64,000 nt of DNA, taken from Lysobacteraceae bacterium P. Its GTDB lineage: Bacteria > Pseudomonadota > Gammaproteobacteria > Xanthomonadales > Xanthomonadaceae. The position numbers were made by a program, and so were the translations under genes. Position 1 is the stretch's first letter. Each line of letters starts with the position of its first letter. The stretch spans positions 558,001 to 622,000 of the forward strand of contig SCOX01000001.1 in NCBI GenBank assembly GCA_005503055.1. The letters run 5' to 3'. Under the pieces are notes generated by a model. It had not been told where the DNA came from, ran no database searches, and saw only the letters and a list, made by a program, of their open reading frames with translations. Shown here one piece after another: positions 17,673 to 26,482 of this stretch.

Positions 17673-17872
17673 GTTCTGCCTCCGTGAACGCGTTGCGGCC
17701 GTCCCCGGAACAGGCGACGGCACCGATGAGTGACAGGTCGATGCTAGGAAGCCAGGCCCCGCGGCAGTAGACCCGCGGGTGGACGCACGTTGTTGCCCGG
17801 AATGCATCAATAGCGGCGACACGCACGCGCAGTCGCGCGGGAGTCACGCTGCTCTTCGATGGGCGCGGCGTT

Positions 17873-18901
17873 TCACGCAGCCTGGTCGATCCGTTCCCCG
17901 CGCGCGGCGTTGGCTCGTGCGGCTTCCCATTGCGACACGACGTCCAGGTCGAGTGCGCGGACCTGTGCCGTCATGTGGTCGATGAACGCGCGGATGCGCT
18001 TGGGCTGCTGGCGGCGGCTCAGGTAACACAGGTAGTGGCCGCGGTCGTCGGGTGCGAACGAATCCAGGCACGTCACCAGTGCGCCGCTGCGCAGCGCATC
18101 GCAGACCTGGTACGCCGGCAGCTGCGCGAGCCCGTGGCCGTCGAGCACCGCCTGCAGCACCAGGTCGGGATCGTTGAACACCAGTTCGGCCGACAGCTGC
18201 ACGCTGCGCTGGCGGCCGTCCACGCGGAAATCCCAGCTCTGCACGCGGCCGTTGGCGAGGCGCTGGTTGATGAAGGCATGCGATTGGAGATCCTCGACAC
18301 TCCCGGGCAGGCCATGCCGCCGTGCATAGCCAGGCGAGGCGCACACCAGCATCTGCATCGGCACCAGCTGCTTGGCGATCACCTGACTGTCTTCCAGAGC
18401 GCCGTCGCGGAATGCGACGTCGATGCGGTCGCCGGCCAGGTCCAGCGGGCGGTCGTCGAGCACGAGCTCGACCGACACCTCGGGGAAACTCTTGCGGAAC
18501 CCGTTGAGCAGCGGGGCGATCACCTTGCGACCGAAGCCGTGGGTGGCGCTCACGCGCAACTGGCCACGGGGCGGGCCTTCGCGCAGGTCGCGCATCTCCT
18601 CCAGCGCCTGCAGGATGCGCTCCACGCCGGGCCGGCAGCTTTCGTAGAACAGCTCGCCCTCGCGGGTGAGCGAGGTCGAGCGCGTCGTGCGCAGGAACAG
18701 ACGCGCACCGAGTTGGCCTTCGAGCTTCTGCACGCTGCGGCTGACCGCCGAGCGGCCGATGCCCAGGCGGTCGGCGGCGCGCGCGAAGCTGCCCTCGCTG
18801 GCGACGGCGATGAAGGCGACCACGCCGGCGTAACTGGCGGAGAAGCTGGCGGTCAGCACGTCGTGACCGTCCATGGATTGTGGAATCGTCGCCACGTTCA
18901 T
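17873..18901 (-). CDS. LysR-family transcriptional regulator
   Basis: 342-residue LysR regulator. The helix-turn-helix is FIAVASEGSFARAADRLGIGRSAVSRSVQKLE (about 30-61), preceded by about 25 extra residues. The substrate-binding domain (about 115-320) contains the SFPEVSVELVLDD and DVAFRDGALEDS blocks of the aminobenzoate/gallate CrgA-like group. The start at 18901 overlaps the stop of the sigma-4-like gene as ATGA (read on the minus strand), so the two are translationally coupled. Likely targets are the NmrA-like gene downstream or the divergent CMD/cupin genes. Confidence 0.92.
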   Translation of the reverse strand: MNVATIPQSMDGHDVLTASFSASYAGVVAFIAVASEGSFARAADRLGIGRSAVSRSVQKLEGQLGARLFLRTTRSTSLTREGELFYESCRPGVERILQALEEMRDLREGPPRGQLRVSATHGFGRKVIAPLLNGFRKSFPEVSVELVLDDRPLDLAGDRIDVAFRDGALEDSQVIAKQLVPMQMLVCASPGYARRHGLPGSVEDLQSHAFINQRLANGRVQSWDFRVDGRQRSVQLSAELVFNDPDLVLQAVLDGHGLAQLPAYQVCDALRSGALVTCLDSFAPDDRGHYLCYLSRRQQPKRIRAFIDHMTAQVRALDLDVVSQWEAARANAARGERIDQAA

Positions 18902-19164
18902 GGCGCCCTCGCTAGGTTCGCGATGGAACGGGCGTGTTCGAGCGCGCACGCGCGGGCCTGCTCCACCTGTTGGCGGCATGCCGGCAAAGGCATGCCAAGA
19001 AGACCGGAAATGTCGTGATAGGACGCGCCGAACACCTCGTGCAGCATGAAAGCGGCGCGCGCACTGGGCGGCAGTGCGTCCAGCACCGCCAGGAACTCGG
19101 ACCACACGAGTTGCGACGGCGTCGCCGCCGGTGCATCGGGTTGAGGGGAGATATCGGCGTCCAT
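18898..19164 (-). CDS. Stand-alone sigma region 4 protein (truncated ECF-like)
   Basis: 88 residues. The body is an ECF sigma-4 helix-turn-helix (LPPSARAAFMLHEVFGASYHD, then GLLGMPLPACRQQVEQARA). No region 2 is encoded upstream, so it cannot bind core polymerase in the usual way. It resembles region 4 of the full ECF41 factor at 20391-21278 (LAPDARAAFLLHEVFEANYAQ). Its stop overlaps the LysR start. It could be a remnant after deletion, or a small accessory regulator. The start at 19164 is the ATG nearest the conserved part; one at 19239 is possible. Confidence 0.6.
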   Translation of the reverse strand: MDADISPQPDAPAATPSQLVWSEFLAVLDALPPSARAAFMLHEVFGASYHDISGLLGMPLPACRQQVEQARACALEHARSIANLARAP

Positions 19165-19355
19165 ACCGGTAAGACGTTTCAGCAGGACGCTTTGTGACCG
19201 GCCATCGTCGGACCGGCATTGGTGCCCCGCACGCAACACCGTGCGTCCGCCGCCATGGCTTCCGGCCCCCGTCCCGGCTGCCTAGCCTTGATCGGGAACC
19301 TGGCGCTTCGTGCCGGGCCCCACCCCATGACAGCCCGAACCAGGAGATTCCCCCG

Positions 19356-19835
19356 ATGAGTCAGCGTCTCGACTACCAGCAACAGGCCCCCGAGCTGTTC
19401 AAGAAGTTCGTCGAATTCAACATGTTGGTGAAGAAGGGCTCGATCGAGGAGTCGATCGAGGACCTGATCGCCATCCGCGCTTCGCAGATCAACGGCTGCG
19501 CCTTCTGCGTGGACATGCACGTCAAGCAGGCCACGATCCATGGCGAGCGTCCGCTGCGCCTGTATCACCTCGCCGCCTGGCGCGAGTCGACCCTGTTCAG
19601 TCCGCGCGAACGCGCCGCGCTCGCGTGGACGGAAGTGCTCACCCAGCTGCCCCCGCAGGGCGTGCCGGACGACGTCTACGACCGCGTGCGCACGCAGCTG
19701 GCGGAGAAGGAAATCGTCGAGCTGACCTACGCGGTCATGGCGATCAACGCCTGGAACCGCATCAACATCGGTTTCCGCGTCGTGCCGGGCTCGCAGGACA
19801 AGCCGTTCGGCCTGGACAAGGCGAACCTGAGCTGA
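19356..19835 (+). CDS. Carboxymuconolactone decarboxylase-family protein (ECF41 partner)
   Basis: 159-residue AhpD-like CMD protein with the active-site motif INGCAFCVDMH (CxxC plus His). A CAGGAG site lies at 19341-19346, ten bases before the ATG. It begins a plus-strand set: CMD, exported cupin (70-bp gap), ECF41 sigma. Genes of the carboxymuconolactone decarboxylase, oxidoreductase and epimerase families are the known neighbours and targets of ECF41 factors. It is a paralogue of 8062-8502. Confidence 0.92.
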   Translation: MSQRLDYQQQAPELFKKFVEFNMLVKKGSIEESIEDLIAIRASQINGCAFCVDMHVKQATIHGERPLRLYHLAAWRESTLFSPRERAALAWTEVLTQLPPQGVPDDVYDRVRTQLAEKEIVELTYAVMAINAWNRINIGFRVVPGSQDKPFGLDKANLS

Positions 19836-19905
19836 GCCCGCCAGGTTGGCGCGACCCGGGCGTCAACCGGACGATTCATTCCCCAACGCACCAGGAGCAC
19901 ACGAC

Positions 19906-20316
19906 ATGAAGGTCCGTCATCTGCTGCTTTCCCTTGCCCTGCTGCCTATCGGCACGGCCATCGCGGCCGAGCCGGCCGGCGGCGCGCCGGGTCCCATCGT
20001 CACGCCCGTGATGACCAAGGCCCTGCCGGAATACCCCGGCAAGGAAGTGCTCGTCCTCAACGTCGAGTACCCGCCCGGCGGCGCCGACCCCATCCATCGC
20101 CATGACGCGCACGGCTTCGTCTACGTGCTCGAAGGCTCGATCGTCATGGGCGTGCAGGGCGGCAAGGAAGTCACGCTCAAGCCCGGCGAGGCGTTCCACG
20201 AAGGCCCGCAGGACCTGCACACGGTCGGCCGCAACGCGAGCAAGACCGAGCCGGCGAAGTTCGTGGTGTTCCTGCTCAAGGACGCCGGAAAGCCCGCCGT
20301 GCTTCCCCCGAAGTAA
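19906..20316 (+). CDS. Exported cupin-domain protein (ECF41 module)
   Basis: 136-residue periplasmic cupin with signal peptide LLLSLALLPIGTAIA. The cupin metal motif is DPIHRHDAHGFVYVLEG, followed by GEAFHEGPQDLHTVGRN. The start at 19906 follows CCAGGAG at a good distance. It lies between CMD and ECF41 sigma and parallels the cupin at 7601-8047 in size and motifs. It is likely in the sigma factor's regulon. The ligand is unknown. Confidence 0.87.
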   Translation: MKVRHLLLSLALLPIGTAIAAEPAGGAPGPIVTPVMTKALPEYPGKEVLVLNVEYPPGGADPIHRHDAHGFVYVLEGSIVMGVQGGKEVTLKPGEAFHEGPQDLHTVGRNASKTEPAKFVVFLLKDAGKPAVLPPK

Positions 20317-20390
20317 CTGCGCACGGCGGTCCACGCCCGTGGCCGCCGCGCGTGCCAGACTGCACGCCTCCCGCGCGGCTCGATGATGGA

Positions 20391-21278
20391 ATGGAAGACG
20401 CCACCGCCACTTTCGGGCGCCTGCAGCCGCGAATGCTGGGGGTGGCCTACCGCATGCTCGGATCCATGGCCGAGGCCGAGGACGTCGTGCAGGACGTGTG
20501 GCTGCGCTGGCACGACGCCGACCCCGCGCTCATCGACAACGCCGAAGCCTGGCTGATCGCCGCGACCACGCGCCGCGCCATCGATCGCCTGCGCCTGGCG
20601 CGCAACGAGCGCGAGCAGTACGTGGGCATCTGGCTGCCGGAGCCGGTCCTTACCGACGGCCCATCGACGCCCGAGGATCTGCAGGAGGTCTCGAGCGACC
20701 TGTCCATCGCCTTCCTCACCGTGCTCGAACGCCTCGCGCCGGACGCACGCGCGGCCTTCCTGCTGCATGAAGTCTTCGAGGCGAACTACGCGCAGATCGC
20801 GCGCATCCTGGACAAGAGCGAAGCGGCGTGCCGGAAGATCGTGCAACGCGCGAAGAACCAGCTTCGCGAGGAACGGCCGCGCTACGTCGTCTCCGACGAA
20901 GCGCACCAGCGCCTCATGCGCCGCTTCATCGCCGCGTTGTCGAGCGGCGATTTCGAAGGCATGAAGACCTTGATGGACGAGTCCGCCATCCTGGTGGGCG
21001 ATGGCGGCGGCATCGTCACCAGCCTGCCCGAGCCCGTGGTCGGCGGCGATCGTGTCGCCGCGCTCCTGTACGCGCCCAACCTTCGCTTCCAGCAGGAACT
21101 GCGCGTCGAGCCGGCGACGATCAACGGCCGCCTGGGCCTGCTGCGCTATCTGCACGGAGAACTGGAGTCCGCGCAATCGTTCGAGACCGACGGAGAGCGC
21201 ATCGTGCGCGTTTACGTGCAGCGCAATCCGGAAAAGTTGCGACGAGTGTCCACGCACGAGGTAGTGTCGCTGGATTGA
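20391..21278 (+). CDS. ECF41-type RNA polymerase sigma factor (SigJ-like)
   Basis: 295 residues, the usual ECF41 length. Region 2 is MLGVAYRMLGSMAEAEDVVQDVWLRW. The linker carries WLPEPV, a signature of this group. Region 4 is LAPDARAAFLLHEVF...ACRKIVQRAKNQLR. The fused SnoaL-like C-terminal domain (about 180-295) contains DGGG (DGGGIVTSLPEPVVGG), needed for autoregulation in ECF41. ECF41 factors have no separate anti-sigma; the C-terminal domain acts as one. It stands next to CMD and cupin genes, as expected. It starts 75 bp after the cupin stop; a frame from 20352 would add 13 residues. Confidence 0.93.
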   Translation: MEDATATFGRLQPRMLGVAYRMLGSMAEAEDVVQDVWLRWHDADPALIDNAEAWLIAATTRRAIDRLRLARNEREQYVGIWLPEPVLTDGPSTPEDLQEVSSDLSIAFLTVLERLAPDARAAFLLHEVFEANYAQIARILDKSEAACRKIVQRAKNQLREERPRYVVSDEAHQRLMRRFIAALSSGDFEGMKTLMDESAILVGDGGGIVTSLPEPVVGGDRVAALLYAPNLRFQQELRVEPATINGRLGLLRYLHGELESAQSFETDGERIVRVYVQRNPEKLRRVSTHEVVSLD

Positions 21279-21282
21279 GCGC

Positions 21283-21966
21283 CTACTCGTCGAACGGCGC
21301 GTCCATCAGTGCGTCGACCGCCGACGCCGGCTTGTAACCGGGCACGAAGCGCACTCCGAAGTCGCGCGCGAAGTTGTCGTAAGTGGTTTCCGGACGGGTT
21401 TCGGCGATGCGGCACACGGCCTGGGTGAAGCGCTTCTTCATCTCCAGGCGCGGAAAGGCTTCGAGGATGCTCGTCATCAGCTCGGCCGCAATTCCCTCGG
21501 CGCCCCAGCCGCCCCAATCCACGCCGACGCCGATGTTGCCCAGTGCCACTTCGGCTTCCTTGTGCAGGCAGATGGAGGGCGTCGAGTTCAATGCGACGCC
21601 GTCCCAGACCAGCTGGCAGCGGTGTTCGTCCATGCCCTCGCCGCGTGCGAAGGTACGGGCCGCGTTCGCGCCTTCCACCTCGAAACGCAGCGGTCCCTCG
21701 AACCCGTCGGCCAGGCCCAAATCGTGCAGCAGCGCGGTCACCGCGAGGACTTCGGCGTCGTGCACCACGCGATCCTTGCGGGCCAGCGCGGCGGCGAAGA
21801 GCCACGAACGCATCACGTGATTGAACAGGTACGGCTCCGAATGCGTCCGCGCCAGTTCGATGGCGCGCGACACCAGCGGCGTGTCGGGCACTTCGATGCC
21901 GGCGAGCATGCGGGTCGGCTGTCCACCTCGGGAGCCAGTGGCGACGCTATTGGATGTCTCGTTCAT
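21283..21966 (-). CDS. HD-domain hydrolase (cyanamide hydratase-like)
   Basis: 227-residue metal-dependent HD-superfamily protein. The HD signature is HVMRSWLFA...DAEVLAVTALLHDLGLADGF (about 50-90), with the later conserved block HKEAEVALGNIGVGVDWGGWG. It resembles the group annotated as HD-domain or cyanamide-hydratase-like, not the nucleotide phosphohydrolases. It is convergent with the ECF41 gene (4 bp apart) and divergent from the SDR at 22201. The real substrate is unknown. Confidence 0.85.
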   Translation of the reverse strand: MNETSNSVATGSRGGQPTRMLAGIEVPDTPLVSRAIELARTHSEPYLFNHVMRSWLFAAALARKDRVVHDAEVLAVTALLHDLGLADGFEGPLRFEVEGANAARTFARGEGMDEHRCQLVWDGVALNSTPSICLHKEAEVALGNIGVGVDWGGWGAEGIAAELMTSILEAFPRLEMKKRFTQAVCRIAETRPETTYDNFARDFGVRFVPGYKPASAVDALMDAPFDE

Positions 21967-22059
21967 TTCGGGCGCACTCGTGTGGGGATGCATCCGCATC
22001 CTCACGCGCGTGGCGTCGCGATGGAATCTCCGGGCGCGGCGACACCCTGTTTCCCGGTG

Positions 22060-22086
22060 CGCACCAATGCCGGCGCCATTGGTGCG
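22060..22086. promoter_or_regulatory. Inverted repeat in divergent promoter region
   Basis: Ten-base perfect arms CGCACCAATG and CATTGGTGCG around a 7-bp centre. It is in the 234-bp gap between the HD hydrolase (minus) and the SDR (plus), so it could serve a regulator of both. No local regulator gene adjoins it. The rest of the gap shows only a weaker repeat around GGATGCATCC near 21990. Confidence 0.45.
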
Positions 22087-22200
22087 TAGCGAGCAACGCG
22101 ATGAGCACGCGCGCATCCCTACCGGACCGCGGTCGCAGTTCCTATCGTTTCCAGCATCGCGGCGATGCGTCTGGCCGCACCGCGCATGGAGAACGAAGCA

Positions 22201-22950
22201 GTGGACGATCTCAGTGACAAGATTGCGCTCGTCACGGGCGGCAGCAGCGGAATCGGCCTGGCCTCCGCCAAGCTGTTCGCCGACCAGGGCGCGCAGGTGA
22301 TCATCACCGGACGGCGCAAGGACGTGGTGGACGAGGCGCTGGAACACATCGGACGCGGCGCGATCGGCATCGTCGGCGACGTGGCGGACATCGCCCATCA
22401 CGACACCGTTGCGCATGAATTGATGCGCAGCTTCGGCGGGCTGGACATCTACATGGCCAACGCCGGCGTCAACACCATCAACCATTCTTCGCAGGTCAGC
22501 GAGGCCGAGTACGAATCGCAGTTCGCGGTGAACACGCGCGGGGTCTTCTTCGGCATGCAGAAGATCGCGCCGATCCTGCGCAACGGAGGTTCGGTGATCA
22601 TCACCGGCTCCATCGCCAGCGACCGCTACATGGAAGGCCACGCCGTGTATGCGGGTTCGAAGGCGGCGATCCTGGCCTTCGCGCGCAGTTGGGCGATCGA
22701 GTTCAAGGCGCGGCGCATCCGCGTCAACGTGCTCAGCCCGGGGCCGGTCGACACGCCGATCCTCGACAAACTCGGGCTGCCGGCGGAGAGCCGCGCACTG
22801 TTGGAAAAGAACGTTTCCGAGGCGATCCCGCTGGGACGCCTCGGCGAGCCCGACGAGCTCGGCAACGCCGCCCTGTTCCTCGCGTCGGACGCGAGCAGTT
22901 TCATCACCGGCATCAACCTGCGCGTCGACGGCGGCATGTCGCTGCTGTGA
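22201..22950 (+). CDS. Short-chain dehydrogenase/reductase
   Basis: 249-residue classical [11 protein letters not shown] cofactor motif near residue 12, NAGVNT, catalytic Tyr and Lys in YAGSKAA, and a C-terminus of the usual [12 protein letters not shown] form. The GTG at 22201 has GGAGA about nine bases upstream and gives the family's normal N-terminus ([13 protein letters not shown]); ATG codons at 22186 and 22165 are alternatives. It precedes the haloperoxidase-like gene by 52 bp and is probably in one transcript with it. The substrate is unknown. Confidence 0.92.
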   Translation: MDDLSDKIALVTGGSSGIGLASAKLFADQGAQVIITGRRKDVVDEALEHIGRGAIGIVGDVADIAHHDTVAHELMRSFGGLDIYMANAGVNTINHSSQVSEAEYESQFAVNTRGVFFGMQKIAPILRNGGSVIITGSIASDRYMEGHAVYAGSKAAILAFARSWAIEFKARRIRVNVLSPGPVDTPILDKLGLPAESRALLEKNVSEAIPLGRLGEPDELGNAALFLASDASSFITGINLRVDGGMSLL

Positions 22951-23002
22951 AGCGGCGCGCGCATCGCGTCCCTCCCTTCTTCCCAACCTTTCCGGATTCC
23001 CT

Positions 23003-24022
23003 ATGAGCACGCCCGTTCGCGACCACCCGCTCCCCTCCCCCACTGCGCAAGAGATGCTGGACGGCGTGCACCCCGTCGATCCCCTGCGCCGCAGGCTGCT
23101 CGCGGCGGGCGTGCTCTCCCCTGTCCTGGCGGCGCTTCCCGCAAGCGCGATCGCCGCCGTCACGCGACGTCCCGCCCCCACCTCATCGAGGAACAACGAC
23201 ATGAAATCCATCACCACCACCGATGGCACGCAGATCTTCTACAAGGACTGGGGCACGGGCCAGCCGATCGTGTTCCACCACGGTTGGCCGCTTTCCGGCG
23301 ACGACTGGGACACGCAGATGCTGTACTTCCTGGCGCAGGGCTATCGCGTGATCGCACACGACCGTCGCGGCCATGGTCGCTCGACCCAGACGGCCACCGG
23401 CAACGACATGGACACCTACGCCGCCGACGTCGCCGCGCTGGCCGCGCACCTGGACTTGCGCAATGCGATCCACATCGGACACTCCACCGGCGGTGGCGAG
23501 GCGGCGCGTTACGTCGCGCGCCACGGCGCGGGCCGCGTGGCCAAGCTGGTGCTGATCGGCGCGGTGCCGCCGCTGATGCTGCAGACCAAGGCCACTCCGG
23601 ACGGCGTGCCGAAGGCGGCGCTCGATGGCCTGCGCAAGCAGTTCCTGGCGAACCGCGCTGCGTTCTACTGGGACTTCCCGATCCCGTTCTACGGCTACAA
23701 CCGCAGCGGCACGCCGCTGTCGGAGCCGGTGCGCCAGAACTGGTGGCGCCAGGGAATGATGGGTGGCGCCCAGGCGCAGTTCGAGTGCATCACGGCCTTT
23801 TCCGAAACCGACTTCACCGAGGACCTCAAGCGGATCGACGTGCCCGCGCTGGTGATGCACGGCGACGACGACCAGATCGTGCCGATCGCCAATTCGGCGC
23901 CGCTGTCGGCCAAGCTGCTGAAGAACTCCACGCTGAAGATCTACAAGGGCTTCCCGCATGGCATGTGCACCACGCATGCCGACGTGATCAATCCGGACCT
24001 GCTGGCCTTCATCCGCGGCTGA
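23003..24022 (+). CDS. Cofactor-free haloperoxidase-type alpha/beta hydrolase with N-terminal export-like extension
   Basis: 339 residues from 23003. The C-terminal 273 residues (from an internal ATG at 23201) are a complete non-haem chloroperoxidase/esterase: [12 protein letters not shown], nucleophile GHSTGGGE (Ser), [10 protein letters not shown] (Asp) and [10 protein letters not shown] (His). The 66-residue extension has [23 protein letters not shown], resembling a Tat signal, which ordinary members lack. An AGGA site precedes 23201, so both starts are possible. It is 52 bp downstream of the SDR, same strand. Confidence 0.87.
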   Translation: MSTPVRDHPLPSPTAQEMLDGVHPVDPLRRRLLAAGVLSPVLAALPASAIAAVTRRPAPTSSRNNDMKSITTTDGTQIFYKDWGTGQPIVFHHGWPLSGDDWDTQMLYFLAQGYRVIAHDRRGHGRSTQTATGNDMDTYAADVAALAAHLDLRNAIHIGHSTGGGEAARYVARHGAGRVAKLVLIGAVPPLMLQTKATPDGVPKAALDGLRKQFLANRAAFYWDFPIPFYGYNRSGTPLSEPVRQNWWRQGMMGGAQAQFECITAFSETDFTEDLKRIDVPALVMHGDDDQIVPIANSAPLSAKLLKNSTLKIYKGFPHGMCTTHADVINPDLLAFIRG

Positions 24023-24179
24023 TGCGCACGGAGGCATCGGCATTCCGCGCCGGTGCCTCCCGCGTGCGAGGCGCGCCCTTCGCCCGGCACCCGGGCCTGC
24101 GCCGCGCCGAGCCATATTCAGCCACGTCGGAACGCAATCGCGGTAATTTCGGCCTCCCGGCCGCACTGGAAGCAGCGCC

Positions 24180-24386
24180 ATGTCGGATCTTTCCGTGACA
24201 GACAACCAGCGAGCGTTCCTAGAGGATCTTGGACGGACCGCCAGATCGCATCTTCCGCATCTGGATTGGGACGAGGTCGAGCCGCATGTGCGGCTGGGCT
24301 GGTATTCCAGCGTGCTTTCCAACGATCTGGACTGGGTGCGCGTGGAAGCCATCGCCCACGAGAGCTGGGCGCGCGATCCCTTCTGA
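24180..24386 (+). CDS. Small hypothetical protein
   Basis: 68 residues, acidic and rich in Trp and His (HLPHLDWDEVEPHVRLGWYS, then NDLDWVRVEAIAHESWARDPF). GGAAGCAGC just upstream of the ATG could be a ribosome site. No signal peptide and no known motif that I recognise. It lies between the haloperoxidase gene (158 bp away) and the convergent YqaA-like gene. Codon use matches its neighbours. Probably a real small cytosolic protein, but function unknown. Confidence 0.55.
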   Translation: MSDLSVTDNQRAFLEDLGRTARSHLPHLDWDEVEPHVRLGWYSSVLSNDLDWVRVEAIAHESWARDPF

Positions 24387-24432
24387 AGGCGCCACGCTCG
24401 ACGCGAGGTCCGGCACGTAGCGGCGTCGCGCC

Positions 24433-24855
24433 CTACGCGTAGTGCCACGTGACCAACGCCAGGACCGCGTAGCGCGCGGTCTTCGCCAGGCCGACGAGCA
24501 GCACGAAGACCCGCAACGGTTCGCGCATCACGCCTGCGGCCAGGGTCAGCGGATCGCCGATGATCGGCATCCAGCTCAACAGCAGCGACCACTTGCCGTA
24601 ACGCGCGTACCACGCCTGTGCGCGTGCCAGCGCGGCGGGTTTCACCGGGAACCAGCGGCGTTCGCTGAAGCGCACGACCTGCCGCCCCAGCCACCAATTG
24701 ACGACCGAACCCAGCACGTTGCCCACGCTGGCGACGAGGACCAGCCGCCACGGGTCGTAGCCCGCCAGCTGCAAGCCGACCAGCACGGTTTCCGATTGCG
24801 CCGGCAGCAAGGTCGCGGCGACGAACGCGGCGACGAACAACCCCAGATAGGCCAT
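24433..24855 (-). CDS. YqaA-family (SNARE-associated/VTT) inner-membrane protein
   Basis: 140-residue membrane protein of the DedA/YqaA group. The start at 24855 gives a hydrophobic N-terminus (MAYLGLFVAAFVAATLLPAQSE) typical of YqaA. NVLGSVVNWWLGR and WSLLLSWMPIIGDPLTLAAGVM are family blocks. About four hydrophobic segments are seen. It is divergent from modA. Its function is probably membrane-lipid or ion homeostasis, as in other DedA-like proteins; nothing links it to molybdate. Confidence 0.85.
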   Translation of the reverse strand: MAYLGLFVAAFVAATLLPAQSETVLVGLQLAGYDPWRLVLVASVGNVLGSVVNWWLGRQVVRFSERRWFPVKPAALARAQAWYARYGKWSLLLSWMPIIGDPLTLAAGVMREPLRVFVLLVGLAKTARYAVLALVTWHYA

Positions 24856-24956
24856 CGCGCGGATTGTAGTTCGAGCGCGCCACCCATCCGATTCCGGGGC
24901 GGCGGCGACGGCCGGCGGTCGTGACGCACGTTGAGCCGGCGCCCGCACCGGACATA

Positions 24957-24980
24957 CGCTATATATGTCCCTATATATCG
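24957..24980. promoter_or_regulatory. ModE operator upstream of modABC
   Basis: CGCTATATA, 6 bp (TGTCCC), TATATATCG: a match to the ModE-box form CGnTATATA-N6-TATATAnCG. It ends 17 bp before the modA ATG at 24998. An in-frame ATG at 24965 lies inside this box, which argues against using that as the start. The ModE gene itself is at 27109-27900, so molybdate-dependent repression of modABC is expected. Confidence 0.85.
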
Positions 24981-24997
24981 ACCCCGCGGAGCCCTCC

Positions 24998-25762
24998 ATG
25001 CGTGCCTGGTTCCCCCGCGCCCTGCTGTTGCTCGCGCTGGCCCTCGCCGGCCCGGCCCTGGCCGAACAGCCCGTTCGGGTGTTCGCCGCGGCCAGCCTGA
25101 CCAATGCGCTCAACGACATCGGCGCCGAATGGGTCAAGGCCGGCCATCCCAAGCCGAGCCTGGCCTATGCGTCCTCCTCCGCACTGGCCAAGCAGATCGA
25201 AGCGGGCGCGCCGGCGGACGTCTTCGCCTCGGCCGACTTGGCCTGGATGGACTACCTCGACAAGCGCGGCAGGATCCAGACCGCCACGCGCAACAACCTG
25301 TTGGGCAACACGCTGGTGATGATCGTGCCCAGCGGCAAGCGCTTCCCGGTGCAGACGACGCGCGCCTTCGACCTGGCCGGCGCCTTCGACGGCAAGCTGT
25401 GCACGGGCGAGCCCGGCGTCGTTCCGGTCGGCATCTACGCGCGCGAAGCCTTGCAGAACCTGGGCTGGTGGAACGCATTGCAGGGTCGCGTCGTCGGCAC
25501 CGACGACGTACGCACCGCGCTGGCGTTCGTCGAACGCGGCGAGTGCCCGCTCGGCATCGTGTACGCCACCGACGCGAAGATCAGCACGAAGGTCGAAGTG
25601 CTCGCCACCTTCCCGTCAGGCACCCACAAGCCGATCGTCTACCCCTTCGCCGCGGTCGCGGGCGCACGTCCGGAGACGCAGGCGTTCCTGCGCTTCGTGC
25701 AGAAGTCGCCGCAGGCGATCTCGATCTTCGAAAGACACGGCTTCACCGTGTTGAGGCGCTAG
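24998..25762 (+). CDS. modA: Molybdate ABC transporter, periplasmic binding protein
   Basis: 254-residue ModA. The start at 24998 gives signal peptide PRALLLLALALAGPALA. The mature protein begins EQPVRVFAAASLTNALNDIG, a standard ModA N-terminus, and has YASSSALAKQIEAGAPADVFASAD and GIVYATDAKI. It captures molybdate (or tungstate) in the periplasm and delivers it to ModB/ModC. It is the first gene of modABC (3-bp gap to modB), under the ModE box at 24957-24980. Confidence 0.95.
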   Translation: MRAWFPRALLLLALALAGPALAEQPVRVFAAASLTNALNDIGAEWVKAGHPKPSLAYASSSALAKQIEAGAPADVFASADLAWMDYLDKRGRIQTATRNNLLGNTLVMIVPSGKRFPVQTTRAFDLAGAFDGKLCTGEPGVVPVGIYAREALQNLGWWNALQGRVVGTDDVRTALAFVERGECPLGIVYATDAKISTKVEVLATFPSGTHKPIVYPFAAVAGARPETQAFLRFVQKSPQAISIFERHGFTVLRR

Positions 25763-25765
25763 CCG

Positions 25766-26482
25766 ATGGGCTTCTCGCCGGAGGAGTGGCAGGCGCTGGC
25801 GTTGTCGGCGAAGGTCGCCTTGTGCGCCACCGCCGCATGCCTGCCGTTCGGAATCGCGCTGAGCTGGTTGCTGGAGCGTCGCGAGTTTCCCGGCAAGGTC
25901 TGGATCGACACGCTGGTGCAGTTGCCGATGGTGCTGCCGCCGGTCGTGCCCGGTTACCTGCTGCTGTTGCTGCTGGGCACGCAGGGGCCGCTGGGCGGCT
26001 GGCTGCAGGCGACGTTCGGCATCGTCATTGCGTTCACCTGGAAGGGCGCGGTGATCGCCTCGGCGGTGATGGCCTTTCCGTTGATGGTGCAGCCGATCCG
26101 GCTCGCGATCCGCCTGATCGATCCGCGCCTGGAGAAAGCCGCCGCCACGCTCGGCGCGAAGCCGTGGGACACCTTCTTCACCGTCACGCTTCCGCTGGCG
26201 GTGCCGGGACTCATCGCCGGCTGCATCCTTTGCTTCTCGCGCAGCCTGGGCGAGTTCGGCGCGACGATGGCCTTCGTCGGCAATATCCCCGGCGAAACGC
26301 GCACGCTGCCGCTGGCCATCTACAGCCTCACCCACGTGCCCGACGGCGAAGCCGCGGCGCTGCGGCTGTCGCTGCTGTCGATCGCACTGGCGGTGGCGGC
26401 CTTGCTGGTAAGCCGTTGGATCAGCCTGCGTGCCGAACGCCGCCTGGGTTTCCTCGATCGGGGCCAGCATGCTGAGCTTTGA
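25766..26482 (+). CDS. modB: Molybdate ABC transporter permease
   Basis: 238-residue ModB with about five membrane helices. The permease EAA loop that contacts ModC is EKAAATLGAKPWDTFFTVTLP. QLPMVLPPVVPGYLLLLLLG and SLGEFGATMAFVGNIPGETRTLPLAIY are ModB blocks. It starts 3 bp after modA and overlaps modC by 14 bp, so the three are translated from one message. Confidence 0.95.
   Translation: MGFSPEEWQALALSAKVALCATAACLPFGIALSWLLERREFPGKVWIDTLVQLPMVLPPVVPGYLLLLLLGTQGPLGGWLQATFGIVIAFTWKGAVIASAVMAFPLMVQPIRLAIRLIDPRLEKAAATLGAKPWDTFFTVTLPLAVPGLIAGCILCFSRSLGEFGATMAFVGNIPGETRTLPLAIYSLTHVPDGEAAALRLSLLSIALAVAALLVSRWISLRAERRLGFLDRGQHAEL

Noticed and set aside
21967-23229. Long N-terminal extension of the HD protein
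   Set aside because: The extension runs antisense through the SDR gene; the ATG at 21966 gives a normal family length.
24965-25762. modA start at 24965
   Set aside because: That ATG lies inside the ModE operator; 24998 gives a clean signal peptide.
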